Assembly (NCBI GenBank): GCA_964513465.1
Contig: CAZEMR010000040.1
Coordinates: forward strand, 1 to 28,432
Length of the DNA: 28,432 nucleotides
Direction of reading: 5' to 3'
Origin: CAZEMR01 sp964513465
GTDB lineage: Bacteria > Bacteroidota > Ignavibacteria > Kapaibacteriales > UBA2268
Shown here: piece by piece, positions 7,362 through 15,173 of the stretch
How positions within the stretch are numbered: position 1 is the stretch's first letter
Layout of the letters: every line of letters begins with the position of its first letter
The notes under the pieces: generated by a model
What the model saw: the letters and a program-made list of their open reading frames with translations, nothing else
What the model was told of the DNA's origin: nothing
The model's database searches: none
Made by a program: the position numbers and the translations under genes

Positions 7362-8492
7362 ATGAAAAAAACTTATAAATATAATAATTACAGAAGATTT
7401 GCAGCGATTGCGGCGATTATGCTTTTCGCTGCTTCCGAGATATTCGCCGCGCGGATAAAGGACATTGCAACGCTTCAGGGCGTTTCGGGAGTACAGGTAA
7501 TTGGCTATGGCCTTGTGACCGGCCTCAACCAGACCGGCGACAACCAGCAGACCTCGTTCACCGTCCAGTCGGTATCGAATATGCTGAAGCGCTTCGGGCT
7601 GACCGTACCGCAGAGCAATCCCCGCATCCGCAATGTGGCGGCGGTGATGGTCACAGCGACCATCCCTTCGTTTATGAAAGCGGGCACAAAGATCGACATC
7701 ACTGTAAGCTCCATCGGCGATGCGACTTCGCTGCAGAGCGGCGTGCTGCTGATGACCCCGCTATCCACACCGCGGGGCGAGATAATCGGCTTTGCGCAGG
7801 GTGCGGTATCGGTCGGCGGCGGATATGACGTCCGGGCGTTAGGCTCGCGCGTATCCCGCAATGAGGTCACCACCGGCCGCGTGCCGAATGGTCTGATACT
7901 CGACAGCGATATCGGCGGCAATTATATAAATAATTCTCAGATAAACATTCTATTGCGCGATCCGGATTTTACTACATCGACCCGCATCGCAACCGCGATC
8001 AATGCGCTGCCGGGGCTGGCTAACGCCGCCACTCCGCTCGACGGCGGAACGGTGCAGGTGCAATTGCCCGCAGGCCAGACCCAGAGCCAGGCTATGCAGA
8101 CCATCGCCGCTATCGAGGCGCTCGAAGTCGAAAGCGACCCGGTAGCCCGCGTGGTGATCAACGAGCGCACTGGCACAATTGTGGTCGGCGGCAACGTGCA
8201 GCTTCTGCCATCGGTGATTGCCCACGGCGGACTGGAAATAACGATCCAGCGGCAGGTATTCGTACCCCAGCCGGCGCCGTTTACTATCCGGCCGCCGCAG
8301 CCGGTCGAAACCGCCCAGGTAGAAACCGAGGAAGAGATCAACCCCGCCACTGCTCTGACGGTCGAAGGCCCGACGGTGCAGGATATGGCCGAGGCGCTGA
8401 ATATGCTCCAGGTGCGGCCGCGCGATCTGATCGCGATATTCCAGGCGCTCAAGGAATCGGGCGCGCTGCAGGGTGAATTGATTATTCAATAA
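7362..8492 (+). CDS. flgI: FlgI, P-ring protein
   Basis: This 376-residue protein has the usual FlgI length. The signal peptide covers about residues 1-29 (FAAIAAIMLFAASEIFAA). Highly conserved FlgI blocks follow: RIKDIATLQGVSGVQVIGYG, LVTGLNQTGDNQQTSFTVQS, NVAAVMVTATIPSFMKAGTK, IDITVSSIGDATSLQSGVLL, and NERTGTIVVGGNVQLLPSVI. The C-terminal VQDMAEALNMLQVRPRDLIA followed by IFQALKESGALQGELIIQ is typical. FlgI forms the peptidoglycan-level P ring, assembled with FlgA encoded two genes upstream. The leader before the ATG is A/T-rich (TAAATAAAC) with no Shine-Dalgarno site. No anomalies. Confidence 0.96.
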   Translation: MKKTYKYNNYRRFAAIAAIMLFAASEIFAARIKDIATLQGVSGVQVIGYGLVTGLNQTGDNQQTSFTVQSVSNMLKRFGLTVPQSNPRIRNVAAVMVTATIPSFMKAGTKIDITVSSIGDATSLQSGVLLMTPLSTPRGEIIGFAQGAVSVGGGYDVRALGSRVSRNEVTTGRVPNGLILDSDIGGNYINNSQINILLRDPDFTTSTRIATAINALPGLANAATPLDGGTVQVQLPAGQTQSQAMQTIAAIEALEVESDPVARVVINERTGTIVVGGNVQLLPSVIAHGGLEITIQRQVFVPQPAPFTIRPPQPVETAQVETEEEINPATALTVEGPTVQDMAEALNMLQVRPRDLIAIFQALKESGALQGELIIQ

Positions 8493-8539
8493 TTGTACTA
8501 AATAGTAAAGAAGCTTTTTCATAAATAAATATAAGCATC

Positions 8540-9457
8540 ATGGAAATATCCCCCTTAAATAATGACATCAACGAGAGCTCGCTGCTTCGGTCGAAGCTCG
8601 AAGGCCTCAGCTCGGTGCAGACTATCCGCGCAGCCGGCGGGAAGCTCAATCCGGCTCAGCAGGCGGAATATGCAAAAGCCGCCCGCGGATTCGAATCGAT
8701 GTTTGTCCATATGATGCTCAAGGAAATGAAAAACGGAATGCTCGACGACAAAGAAAAATCGGAGGAAGGCCTTTCCTTCGGCGCGGATACTCTCGGCGGA
8801 TATACCGATATGCTGTTCGCAGATGAGATTTCCAAAAGCGGCCGCGGCATCGGAATTGCCGAAATGATTTATTCGAATATGACCGGCGGCGAAAAGCTGC
8901 CGATGACGACCGTGCACAAGCCGGCAGTCAAAATGGGTACTTCTTCGGATGCAATGCCGGATATTTCGGCCGATAATCTGCCTAAGGTGCCCGAACCCGC
9001 AGCGGTCCGCGAGATTGGCCCCAGTGCGGGATTTCTGAACAAAATTAATTCAAGGCTGCGTGATTATGAGGGGATAATCGACGGCGCAGCGAAAAAATTC
9101 GGAGTGCCCGATTCTTTGATAAAAGCGGTGATTACGGCCGAATCCGCGGCCAACCCACGCGCTAAATCGCCAGTCGGAGCCAAGGGGCTGATGCAGCTTA
9201 TGGACGGCACTGCCGCCGACCTCGGAGTACGGAATTCGTACGACCCGTCGGAGAATATTTACGGCGGCACACGCTATCTTGGAGAAATGCTCGAGCGATT
9301 CGGCGGCGACGTCGATCTGGCGCTTTCGGCATACAATGCCGGACCGGGTAACGTCGAGAAATACGGCGGGGTTCCGCCATTCGCCGAGACTAAGGGATAT
9401 ATAAAAAGGGTAAAGAATTATCTCGGAATTTTCGGCGGCGACAGCGCCAATTTGTAA
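8540..9457 (+). CDS. flgJ: FlgJ-type rod-binding protein fused to a lytic transglycosylase (SLT) domain
   Basis: This 305-residue protein has two domains. Residues about 44-115 form the rod-binding domain of FlgJ (AARGFESMFVHMMLKEMKNG, then SFGADTLGGYTDMLFADEIS). A polar linker of about 50 residues follows. Residues about 178-296 form a soluble lytic transglycosylase-like (GH23) domain: FGVPDSLIKAVITAESAANP with the probable catalytic Glu201, PVGAKGLMQLM, NIYGGTRYLGEMLERFGGDV, and LALSAYNAGPGNVEKYGGVP. FlgJ caps the growing rod and locally opens peptidoglycan. In enterobacterial FlgJ the C-terminal enzyme is a glucosaminidase of another fold, so this is the alternative SLT fusion known from scattered lineages. 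There is no signal peptide, as expected for export through the flagellar gate. Confidence 0.92.
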   Translation: MEISPLNNDINESSLLRSKLEGLSSVQTIRAAGGKLNPAQQAEYAKAARGFESMFVHMMLKEMKNGMLDDKEKSEEGLSFGADTLGGYTDMLFADEISKSGRGIGIAEMIYSNMTGGEKLPMTTVHKPAVKMGTSSDAMPDISADNLPKVPEPAAVREIGPSAGFLNKINSRLRDYEGIIDGAAKKFGVPDSLIKAVITAESAANPRAKSPVGAKGLMQLMDGTAADLGVRNSYDPSENIYGGTRYLGEMLERFGGDVDLALSAYNAGPGNVEKYGGVPPFAETKGYIKRVKNYLGIFGGDSANL

Positions 9458-9490
9458 CAAAACAATGCTTTTCTGTGTAATAATAATAAA

Positions 9491-9503
9491 GGGCCTATGG
9501 CCC
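9491..9503 (+). other. Short G/C palindrome between flgJ and flgN-like gene
   Basis: GGGCCTATGGCCC is a perfect 5-bp inverted repeat around TAT, lying 34 bases after the flgJ stop and 21 bases before the next ATG. It could form a small hairpin in the polycistronic message. No U-run follows, so it is not a standard intrinsic terminator. Its effect on message stability or flgN translation is unknown. Confidence 0.35.
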
Positions 9504-9524
9504 GGATAAAGCGGAGAAAGAACG

Positions 9525-9962
9525 ATGCAGGCAAAATTATTCACATTTCTGAAGCACGAGCAGCAGCTTATAAAAGAGCTGATTGCGATGGCCGAACTCC
9601 AGCAGAAAGCGCTGGTAGAATTCCGGCTCAGCGAGCTCGAGAAGATTGCGGGCTACCAGGAATCGCTCGCGCAGAACCTCCGCGATGCCGAAGAGCAGCG
9701 CATCCGGATGCTGATGGCATGGCTCGGCGCCCAGCGGCGCGATGTGGTCAATATGCGGCTTTCGGCGCTGGAGAAATTCTTCCAAAGCGAGGAATTAATG
9801 GAATTAAAAAAATTAAAGAAAAGCATGAGGGCAATGCTCGAGCGGCTGCAGGCGCTGAACACAACTAATCGCGTGCTGAGCAACCGCGCCCGCAAATCGG
9901 TGCAGAATATCATCTCGGTGTTCACCGATGGCCGCAATCATGTTTGCAATGTAAAAGTATAA
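9525..9962 (+). CDS. flgN: FlgN-like export chaperone for hook-associated proteins
   Basis: This 145-residue, almost entirely helical, charged protein has no signal peptide or membrane segment. Its pattern matches FlgN: an N-terminal helix (KLFTFLKHEQQLIKELIAMA), a second long helix (QQKALVEFRLSELEKIAGYQ, then ESLAQNLRDAEEQRIRML), and a C-terminal amphipathic helix (ALNTTNRVLSNRARKSVQNI) like the substrate-binding end of FlgN. FlgN binds FlgK and FlgL in the cytoplasm and delivers them for export, and both are encoded just downstream. Sequence conservation in this family is weak, so the call leans on length, helicity and position. The ATG has a fair ribosome site (GGAGAAAG). Confidence 0.7.
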   Translation: MQAKLFTFLKHEQQLIKELIAMAELQQKALVEFRLSELEKIAGYQESLAQNLRDAEEQRIRMLMAWLGAQRRDVVNMRLSALEKFFQSEELMELKKLKKSMRAMLERLQALNTTNRVLSNRARKSVQNIISVFTDGRNHVCNVKV

Positions 9963-10009
9963 AAATAGTAAAGAGAATTCAATCAAATAGATTAGTCAAA
10001 GAGGCGATT

Positions 10010-10372
10010 ATGGAAAATCACATGAATTACAATCAGGATGACCTCAGGGAAAAAGCGATCAGGCTGGTGCAATCGATCGATTCATTTACCGACAGCCTGC
10101 CGCTCAGCGAAATATATCAGCTTCGAAAAAGGCTGAAATATTGCATATCCAACCTGCCGCCGAATATCGAAAAGGGCCTGAAAGACAGTGGCAAGCTCAA
10201 TCGCATACGCTGCTTTATCAAGGCAAACGGCTCGCTCGAAGAGTGCAGGGAATACCTCGAACTGGTCGAAAAGCTGAAATATGCACCCACCGACAAGCTC
10301 AAGGAGCAGGTGGACGAAATTCGCCAGCTATTGGTAGAGGAATATTCAATGAAGTCCAATTATGACGCATAA
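10010..10372 (+). CDS. Four-helix-bundle protein (23S rRNA-intervening-sequence/Avd-like family) inside the flagellar cluster
   Basis: I chose the ATG at 10010 (120 residues) because AAAGAGG precedes it; an upstream in-frame ATG at 9944 overlaps the flgN-like gene and adds 22 residues without family similarity. The predicted helices and central motif resemble the four-helix-bundle family (S23/IVP, Avd-like): REKAIRLVQSIDSFTDSLPL, then EIYQLRKRLKYCISNLPPNI, EKGLKDSGKLNRIRCFIKAN and GSLEECREYLELVEKLKY. The ISNLPPNIEKG segment matches the family's 'SIPxNIAEG', and GSLEECREYL matches 'GSLxELxxxL'. Most family members are small basic pentameric proteins of poorly known function; one is the diversity-retroelement accessory protein Avd. 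No reverse transcriptase or rRNA gene is nearby, so here it is probably a co-opted helper of flagellar expression or FlgK/FlgL handling (inference). Confidence 0.7.
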   Translation: MENHMNYNQDDLREKAIRLVQSIDSFTDSLPLSEIYQLRKRLKYCISNLPPNIEKGLKDSGKLNRIRCFIKANGSLEECREYLELVEKLKYAPTDKLKEQVDEIRQLLVEEYSMKSNYDA

Positions 10373-10385
10373 CAAATAAATAAAT

Positions 10386-11828
10386 ATGGCATATATTTCG
10401 CTCGAAACCGGCAAACGCGCACTGATGGCCCAAAGAATGGGACTTGACGTCACCAGCAATAACATTGCAAACGTCAATACCCCGGGCTATTCGCGCCGAA
10501 CTCCGAACATGGAGGAGACCGACCCCTATAAGCATCTGGGGGTTAATATCGGCACGGGTGTCATGGTCGAAACCATGCGCAATTACCGCGAGGAATTCTT
10601 CGATCGGGAGATCAGGAATACCAAATCGCGGCAGTCGGCCTATGAATCCGACCAGCGGTTCATCGAGCGGATAGAGGCCATTCTCGCCGAGCCGTCCGAT
10701 CTGGGGCTGGGCGAAATGGTCGGTGAGTTTTTCAACAATTTTGAAGATATGGCAAGCAATCCGGAGGACGTCTCGCTCCGGGAATACGCTATTGATGTGG
10801 GGCGTTCGCTGGCCGAGCGATTCAATGGTATTTCGTCGCAGTATACCGAACTTCGCGCAGAGCTTCGATCGAGTGTTGCCAGCGAGATCGGAAGTATCAA
10901 TAATAAGCTGGAGCAGGTGGCAAAGCTGAACGTCAGCGCGGTTCAGGCGGCATCCGGCAAAAACAATCAGGACGCTCAAACATTTGTTGATAAGCGCGAG
11001 GCATTGCTCGAAGAGCTTTCCGAAACGCTCGACATTACGGTCGCCCACGAGAAAAATGGCTCGGTCAATGTATTCAATAATGGGATCAATCTCGTCACCG
11101 GCGCGAATCATTCGAAAATCGGGCTGGAGGAGACGATCGATCCGAACACGAGCGAGCGCACGCTGCATCTGGTCAAATTAAGCAATAAGGGCAATGTGGT
11201 CAATATTCTGCGGCCGCGCTCGGGCGAACTGGCCAGCGATCTGAAGCATTATAATATTACGCTCGACGATAAGGACAGCTCGGGCGAATTTTCGGCATTC
11301 AAACGGCTGGACGAGTTCGCCGGAGCAATTGTCAGCAACGTCAACCAGATAACCACCGGCGGATACGGCCTCGACGACACTTCGGCCCCGCCCGCCGGGC
11401 GCAGCTTCTTCGAGCCTGCTGTCGGACAGGCCACCGCCGCGACGATTAGCATATCATCCGATGTTGACGGCAAACCACGCGATCTGCCGGTATCATCTGC
11501 CCCCGGCGAACCCGGCAACAGTGATGTTGCGCGCCAGGTTGCGCAGCTTGCTACCAATCATAAATTTCTCGATTCGCAGACTCCGCAGGAATTTTACTCG
11601 GGCTATCTGGGCAAAATCGGCTCGATGGGCAGCGAAGCCAAAAACGGAAGTAATACCACCCGGCTGGTGACCGATCAGCTCTCGAACCAGCGGGAATCGA
11701 TCATAGGGGTGAATCTGGACGAGGAAGCAATCAATCTGATTAAATACCAGAAGGCATTCGAAGCGGCCTCGCGCGTGATTAATGTGACCAACGAAATACT
11801 GGCAACCATTATTAATCTGGGCAGGTAA
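10386..11828 (+). CDS. flgK: FlgK, hook-filament junction protein 1 (HAP1)
   Basis: This 480-residue protein joins the hook to the filament, and its length is normal for FlgK. The N-terminus has the axial-protein helix and signature (QRMGLDVTSNNIANVNTPGY, residues 17-36, then SRRTPNM). Conserved FlgK blocks follow: VGEFFNNFEDMASNPEDVSL, LREYAIDVGRSLAERFNGIS, and TFVDKREALLEELSETLDIT. The C-terminal helix is typical (VNLDEEAINLIKYQKAFEAA, then SRVINVTNEILATIINLGR). A variable surface region lies between about 330 and 400. It is exported through the flagellar gate, so no signal peptide is expected. The leader before the ATG is ACAAATAAATAAAT, with no Shine-Dalgarno site. flgL follows after 5 bases. 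Confidence 0.95.
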   Translation: MAYISLETGKRALMAQRMGLDVTSNNIANVNTPGYSRRTPNMEETDPYKHLGVNIGTGVMVETMRNYREEFFDREIRNTKSRQSAYESDQRFIERIEAILAEPSDLGLGEMVGEFFNNFEDMASNPEDVSLREYAIDVGRSLAERFNGISSQYTELRAELRSSVASEIGSINNKLEQVAKLNVSAVQAASGKNNQDAQTFVDKREALLEELSETLDITVAHEKNGSVNVFNNGINLVTGANHSKIGLEETIDPNTSERTLHLVKLSNKGNVVNILRPRSGELASDLKHYNITLDDKDSSGEFSAFKRLDEFAGAIVSNVNQITTGGYGLDDTSAPPAGRSFFEPAVGQATAATISISSDVDGKPRDLPVSSAPGEPGNSDVARQVAQLATNHKFLDSQTPQEFYSGYLGKIGSMGSEAKNGSNTTRLVTDQLSNQRESIIGVNLDEEAINLIKYQKAFEAASRVINVTNEILATIINLGR

Positions 11829-11833
11829 GCGCC

Positions 11834-12826
11834 ATGAGAATATCAACCAATTCCATATTTACTCCATATGGCAGAAATCTTGAGGAGCTTCAGCGCAGCC
11901 AGTATGAAGCGCAGGTGCGTCTCAGCTCGGGCAAGGACATCATAAGCCTGTCGGATTCGCCGAAACGCGCAGTCAATGCCAAGGATTTTACGGAAATTAT
12001 TAATCGAAATACTCAATATATTGACAATATGGAGCGCGCTTTGGGCGAAATGCGTGTTACGCATGATTCGCTCGAAAGCCTTTCGGATAATCTCCACCAG
12101 ATTCGCATACTGGCGATCGACTCCAACCAGGTGAGCAACAGCGCCAATCTGAGCAATCTTGGCGTTTATATCCGCGGACTGCTGGACGATGTGGTCAAAG
12201 ACGCCAACTCCGACTTCAACGGCAAATTCCTGTTCGGCGGCACCCGCACGACTCCGGCTTCGGTCGAGTCGGGCGATACCGGCCATGCCCTGCCATTCGA
12301 GCTGGTCGAAGGCGATGCCACAGCCGAGAATCCCTCGGGGCTGTCTATCCGATTCAAGGGCAACGACAGCGCCAGGCTGATCGATAAGGACGCGCATTCT
12401 ACGGAAAAAATTAACGCCACCGCCAGCGAAATATTCGGCGAGGGCGGCACTGAAATTCTCGAAACTATTATCAAATTATATAATACATTCACATTTACTC
12501 CCGAGGGCAAACGACGTACACTCGGCGATGCATTCAATGCCGAAGAGCTCTCGTTCGTAAACGACGCCCAGAGGATGCTTGCCACTACTGCTTCCGATGT
12601 GGACAGCGCCACGGCGCGTCTGGGCTCGCGGATAAGCCGTCTGGAATCCGTCCGCAATATGACCCACGAGGAAAACACACGGATCGAGGAGTTCCGCTCA
12701 TTCGAAGAAGACACCGATGTGGCCAAAGCCACCCTCGAATACAAGAAGGCCGAAACCGCTCTGGCATACGCTCTGCAGGTGGGCGGAAGAATTATTTCCA
12801 ATTCATTATTTGATTTTCTCAGATAA
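11834..12826 (+). CDS. flgL: FlgL, hook-filament junction protein 3 (HAP3)
   Basis: This 330-residue flagellin-like protein sits between FlgK and the filament. The N-terminal coiled-coil half begins MRISTNSIFTPYGRNLEELQ and contains AQVRLSSGKDIISLSDSPKR and SDFNGKFLFGGTRTTPASVE, the FlgL hallmark 'FxGxxT'. The C-terminal half (about 245-330) mirrors it with DSATARLGSRISRLESVRNM and the terminal helix TLEYKKAETALAYALQVGGR followed by IISNSLFDFL. The short central domain is moderately acidic. It starts 5 bases after flgK, with GGTAAG as a possible ribosome site, and motA follows 19 bases after its stop. No flagellin gene is present in the window, so the filament subunit must be encoded elsewhere. 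Confidence 0.93.
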   Translation: MRISTNSIFTPYGRNLEELQRSQYEAQVRLSSGKDIISLSDSPKRAVNAKDFTEIINRNTQYIDNMERALGEMRVTHDSLESLSDNLHQIRILAIDSNQVSNSANLSNLGVYIRGLLDDVVKDANSDFNGKFLFGGTRTTPASVESGDTGHALPFELVEGDATAENPSGLSIRFKGNDSARLIDKDAHSTEKINATASEIFGEGGTEILETIIKLYNTFTFTPEGKRRTLGDAFNAEELSFVNDAQRMLATTASDVDSATARLGSRISRLESVRNMTHEENTRIEEFRSFEEDTDVAKATLEYKKAETALAYALQVGGRIISNSLFDFLR

Positions 12827-12845
12827 GACCGCTAAATTGCTCTTT

Positions 12846-13790
12846 ATGAAAGGCAGTACACTCATAGGGCTTATCATCGGGTTTATAGCTATTTTCGGAG
12901 CATTTATCTGGGAAGGCGGCACCCTCGATGCGCTTATCATGCTTCCTGCGATGACAATCGTTTTCGGAGGCACTCTGGCGGCAGGCCTTGCGGGAAGCTC
13001 TCTGAACATGATGTCACGATTGCCGAAATTATTCAAAATCGCATTTTTCCCGAAAAGATATAATATCGAAGCAATTATCGCCCAGATCGTCCAGTTCGCA
13101 TCGGTGGCGCGCCGCGACGGAATTCTGGCGATCGAACCCATGCTAAAAAAAACTGAACACCCATTTCTCAAAAAATTATTCGAAATATGCATCGACGGCG
13201 CCGACCCGGAAACTCTGCGTCAGATTGTCGACAACGAAATCAGATTCATCACCGAGCGGCACAACGCAAATATCGACCTCTTTGTAAAAATGGGCGGATA
13301 TTCCCCCACGATGGGAATCATCGGCACCGTCATGGGCCTGATATCGACTCTGGCCGCGGCCGGCAGCGACCCGAATGTGCTTATCCATCATATAGCATCG
13401 GCGTTTATCGCTACCATGTGGGGCATTCTGATGGCCAATATCGTTTGGCTGCCCGTGGGCGATAAGCTCCGCACCCTGCATAACGAAGAGATGAAAATCC
13501 TCGAAGTCATGCTCGAAGGCGTGATGGCTGTACAGCTTGGCGAAACCCCGAACGTTATCCGACAGCGCCTTGCCAGCGCGCTGCCGCTATCGGAGCAGGA
13601 CAGAGTAATGAAGGGCGTAAAGGGCTCGTATGTAGGCGTGCGCAGCCGCATCCAGCAGCAGCAACAGATGATGCAGCCGCAGCCCGGATTCGGAGTGCCA
13701 CCCGGTTTTAACCCGGACGAACAGCAGCCCTCACAGCCCAACCCGCAGCCGCAGCCCGAAAAAGGCCCCGGCGATCAGGAAAAATCATAA
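12846..13790 (+). CDS. motA: MotA-type flagellar stator protein with Gln/Pro-rich tail
   Basis: This 314-residue inner-membrane stator subunit conducts ions with MotB to drive the motor. The chosen ATG (12846) gives the classic start (GSTLIGLIIGFIAIFGAFIW); a 43-codon upstream extension overlaps flgL and was rejected. Membrane segments lie at about 4-22, 30-50, 155-175 and 182-203. The cytoplasmic loop has ASVARRDGILAIEPMLKKTE and the conserved KMGGYSPTMGIIGTVMGLIS, with Pro154 in the position of the functional proline before the third segment. Residues 267-314 are a low-complexity Gln/Pro tail (QQQQQMMQPQPG) not usual in MotA. No motB follows; the next gene is unrelated. Coupling ion (H+ or Na+) cannot be told here. 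No Shine-Dalgarno site is visible. Confidence 0.92.
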   Translation: MKGSTLIGLIIGFIAIFGAFIWEGGTLDALIMLPAMTIVFGGTLAAGLAGSSLNMMSRLPKLFKIAFFPKRYNIEAIIAQIVQFASVARRDGILAIEPMLKKTEHPFLKKLFEICIDGADPETLRQIVDNEIRFITERHNANIDLFVKMGGYSPTMGIIGTVMGLISTLAAAGSDPNVLIHHIASAFIATMWGILMANIVWLPVGDKLRTLHNEEMKILEVMLEGVMAVQLGETPNVIRQRLASALPLSEQDRVMKGVKGSYVGVRSRIQQQQQMMQPQPGFGVPPGFNPDEQQPSQPNPQPQPEKGPGDQEKS

Positions 13791-13853
13791 TTATACAATC
13801 TGATTCACGCCTTTTCGGTATTATATTTATTTGAATAATTTAATTCCTGAAAT

Positions 13854-15086
13854 ATGAATATTTATGCCGCAATTATCCTGATCGCGCTGGCGGTCGAATA
13901 CCTGCTCGAACTCGTCTCCAATATTCTGAATCTGAAGCATTCCGGCACCCGGCTGCCCGAGGAGTTCCGCGATGTGTTCGATGCCGATAAATACGCCAAA
14001 TCCCAGCGATACCTCCGCGAGCGCACCCGCTTCGGATTAATCACGGCTTCATTCTCATTGGCGCTGCTGCTGGCGTTCTGGTTTGCGGGCGGATTCAACT
14101 GGCTGGATTTGTTTTTAAGGCAATATATTGATAATTATATCTGGCGCGGACTGGCCTATATCGGGCTGATAGTCGCCGGGCAGGGGATTCTCTCGATCCC
14201 CTTCGGGATTTATTCCACATTTGTGCTCGAGGAAAAATACGGTTTTAACAAAACAACCCCAAAAACTTATGCGCTCGATATGCTCAAATCGCTCGCACTC
14301 GGCGCGGCGATCGGCGGGCCGATGCTGGCGATGATTATATATATACTGAGCGAACTCGGCGGATTCGCATGGCTATACGGCTGGTCTGCGTCGATTGCGA
14401 TTATCATGCTGATGCAATACATCGCCCCGCGCTGGATTATGCCGATATTCAATAAATTCGAGCCGCTCGAAGAGGGCGATCTGCGCAACCGGATATTCGA
14501 ATATGCCGAAAAAGTCAATTTCCCGCTGAAAAATATCTACGTTATGGACGGCTCGAAGCGCTCATCCAAAAGCAATGCATTCTTCACCGGGTTCGGGCGG
14601 AATAAGCGGATTGTGCTCTTCGATACGCTGATCGAGCGCCACACTCCAGGCGAGCTTGTCGCAGTGCTTGCCCACGAAATCGGGCATTACAAGAAAAAGC
14701 ATATATATATAAATATGGCCATCTCTTTTATTCATATGGGATTGCTATTCTTCCTGCTACAGCTTTTCCTCAGCTTCGAAGGGCTTTACGAGGCGTTTTA
14801 TATGGAATATACACCGATATACGCGGGACTGCTTTTCTTTGGGCTGCTTTATTCGCCGGTCGAGGCAATTCTTTCGATTATAATGAATTACATCTCGCGC
14901 AAAAACGAGGTCGAGGCCGACCGTTTCGCCGCGGAAACGCTCAGCAAACCCGGCGATCTGGCCGATGCGCTCAAAAAGCTTGCAAAAAATAATCTGAGCA
15001 ATCTCGAGCCGCACCCTTTGCATGTATTCCTCAATTATTCACATCCGCCGGTGGTCGAGCGGGTCCGGATGATAGAAAATTCTTAA
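13854..15086 (+). CDS. M48 family membrane zinc metallopeptidase (Ste24/CAAX-protease type)
   Basis: This 410-residue multi-pass membrane protease has the full M48 layout. About 180 N-terminal residues hold several membrane segments (near 1-20, 62-80, 97-120, 147-168, 175-192) including the SIPFGIYSTFVLEEKYGFNK stretch of the Ste24 N-terminal domain. The catalytic part follows: KRSSKSNAFFTGFGRNKRIV, the zinc motif HEIGH (His274, Glu275, His278), and NEVEADRFA, whose Glu352 is the likely third zinc ligand. Two more membrane helices lie between them. Ste24-type enzymes cleave prenylated or misfolded membrane proteins; in bacteria they act mostly in membrane quality control, so prenyl processing is not implied. 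It follows motA after 63 bases on the same strand, but no functional link to the flagellum is evident. Confidence 0.93.
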   Translation: MNIYAAIILIALAVEYLLELVSNILNLKHSGTRLPEEFRDVFDADKYAKSQRYLRERTRFGLITASFSLALLLAFWFAGGFNWLDLFLRQYIDNYIWRGLAYIGLIVAGQGILSIPFGIYSTFVLEEKYGFNKTTPKTYALDMLKSLALGAAIGGPMLAMIIYILSELGGFAWLYGWSASIAIIMLMQYIAPRWIMPIFNKFEPLEEGDLRNRIFEYAEKVNFPLKNIYVMDGSKRSSKSNAFFTGFGRNKRIVLFDTLIERHTPGELVAVLAHEIGHYKKKHIYINMAISFIHMGLLFFLLQLFLSFEGLYEAFYMEYTPIYAGLLFFGLLYSPVEAILSIIMNYISRKNEVEADRFAAETLSKPGDLADALKKLAKNNLSNLEPHPLHVFLNYSHPPVVERVRMIENS

Positions 15087-15111
15087 CTTTTTGAGCCGGA
15101 ATTTTCATATT

Positions 15112-15147
15112 CGTTCAAAAAAGTATAAATTCGATCTTTTTTGAATG
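15112..15147. other. Near-perfect stem-loop between protease and antiporter genes
   Basis: TTCAAAAAAG (15114-15123) and CTTTTTTGAA (15136-15145) are perfect 10-base inverted arms around a 12-base loop. In plus-strand RNA one G-U and one C-G pair extend the stem to 12 bp. The six-U run is inside the 3' arm, and TGTTAAAAAAAA follows. It starts 26 bases after the protease stop and ends 27 bases before the antiporter ATG. It may act as a weak terminator/attenuator or as an A/T-rich operator; the sequence alone does not decide. Confidence 0.45.
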
Positions 15148-15173
15148 TTAAAAAAAACGGACACAATTAAACG

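Noticed and set aside
6764..7363. 199-codon open frame on the minus strand opposite flgH
   Set aside because: It mirrors flgH almost exactly; the Ser/Arg/Pro-rich composition is typical of an antisense shadow.
9944..10009. Upstream ATG for the four-helix-bundle gene
   Set aside because: It overlaps the flgN-like gene, adds basic residues unrelated to the family, and a good ribosome site precedes the ATG at 10010.
10010..10372. Diversity-generating retroelement suggested by the Avd-like protein
   Set aside because: No reverse transcriptase and no template/variable repeat pair were found in the window; the setting is a flagellar cluster.
10299..11168. 289-codon open frame on the minus strand opposite flgK
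   Set aside because: Shadow of flgK, with no recognisable motif, no signal and no ribosome site.
12717..12845. N-terminal extension of MotA by 43 codons
   Set aside because: It overlaps the end of flgL, and the MotA family begins with the ATG at 12846.
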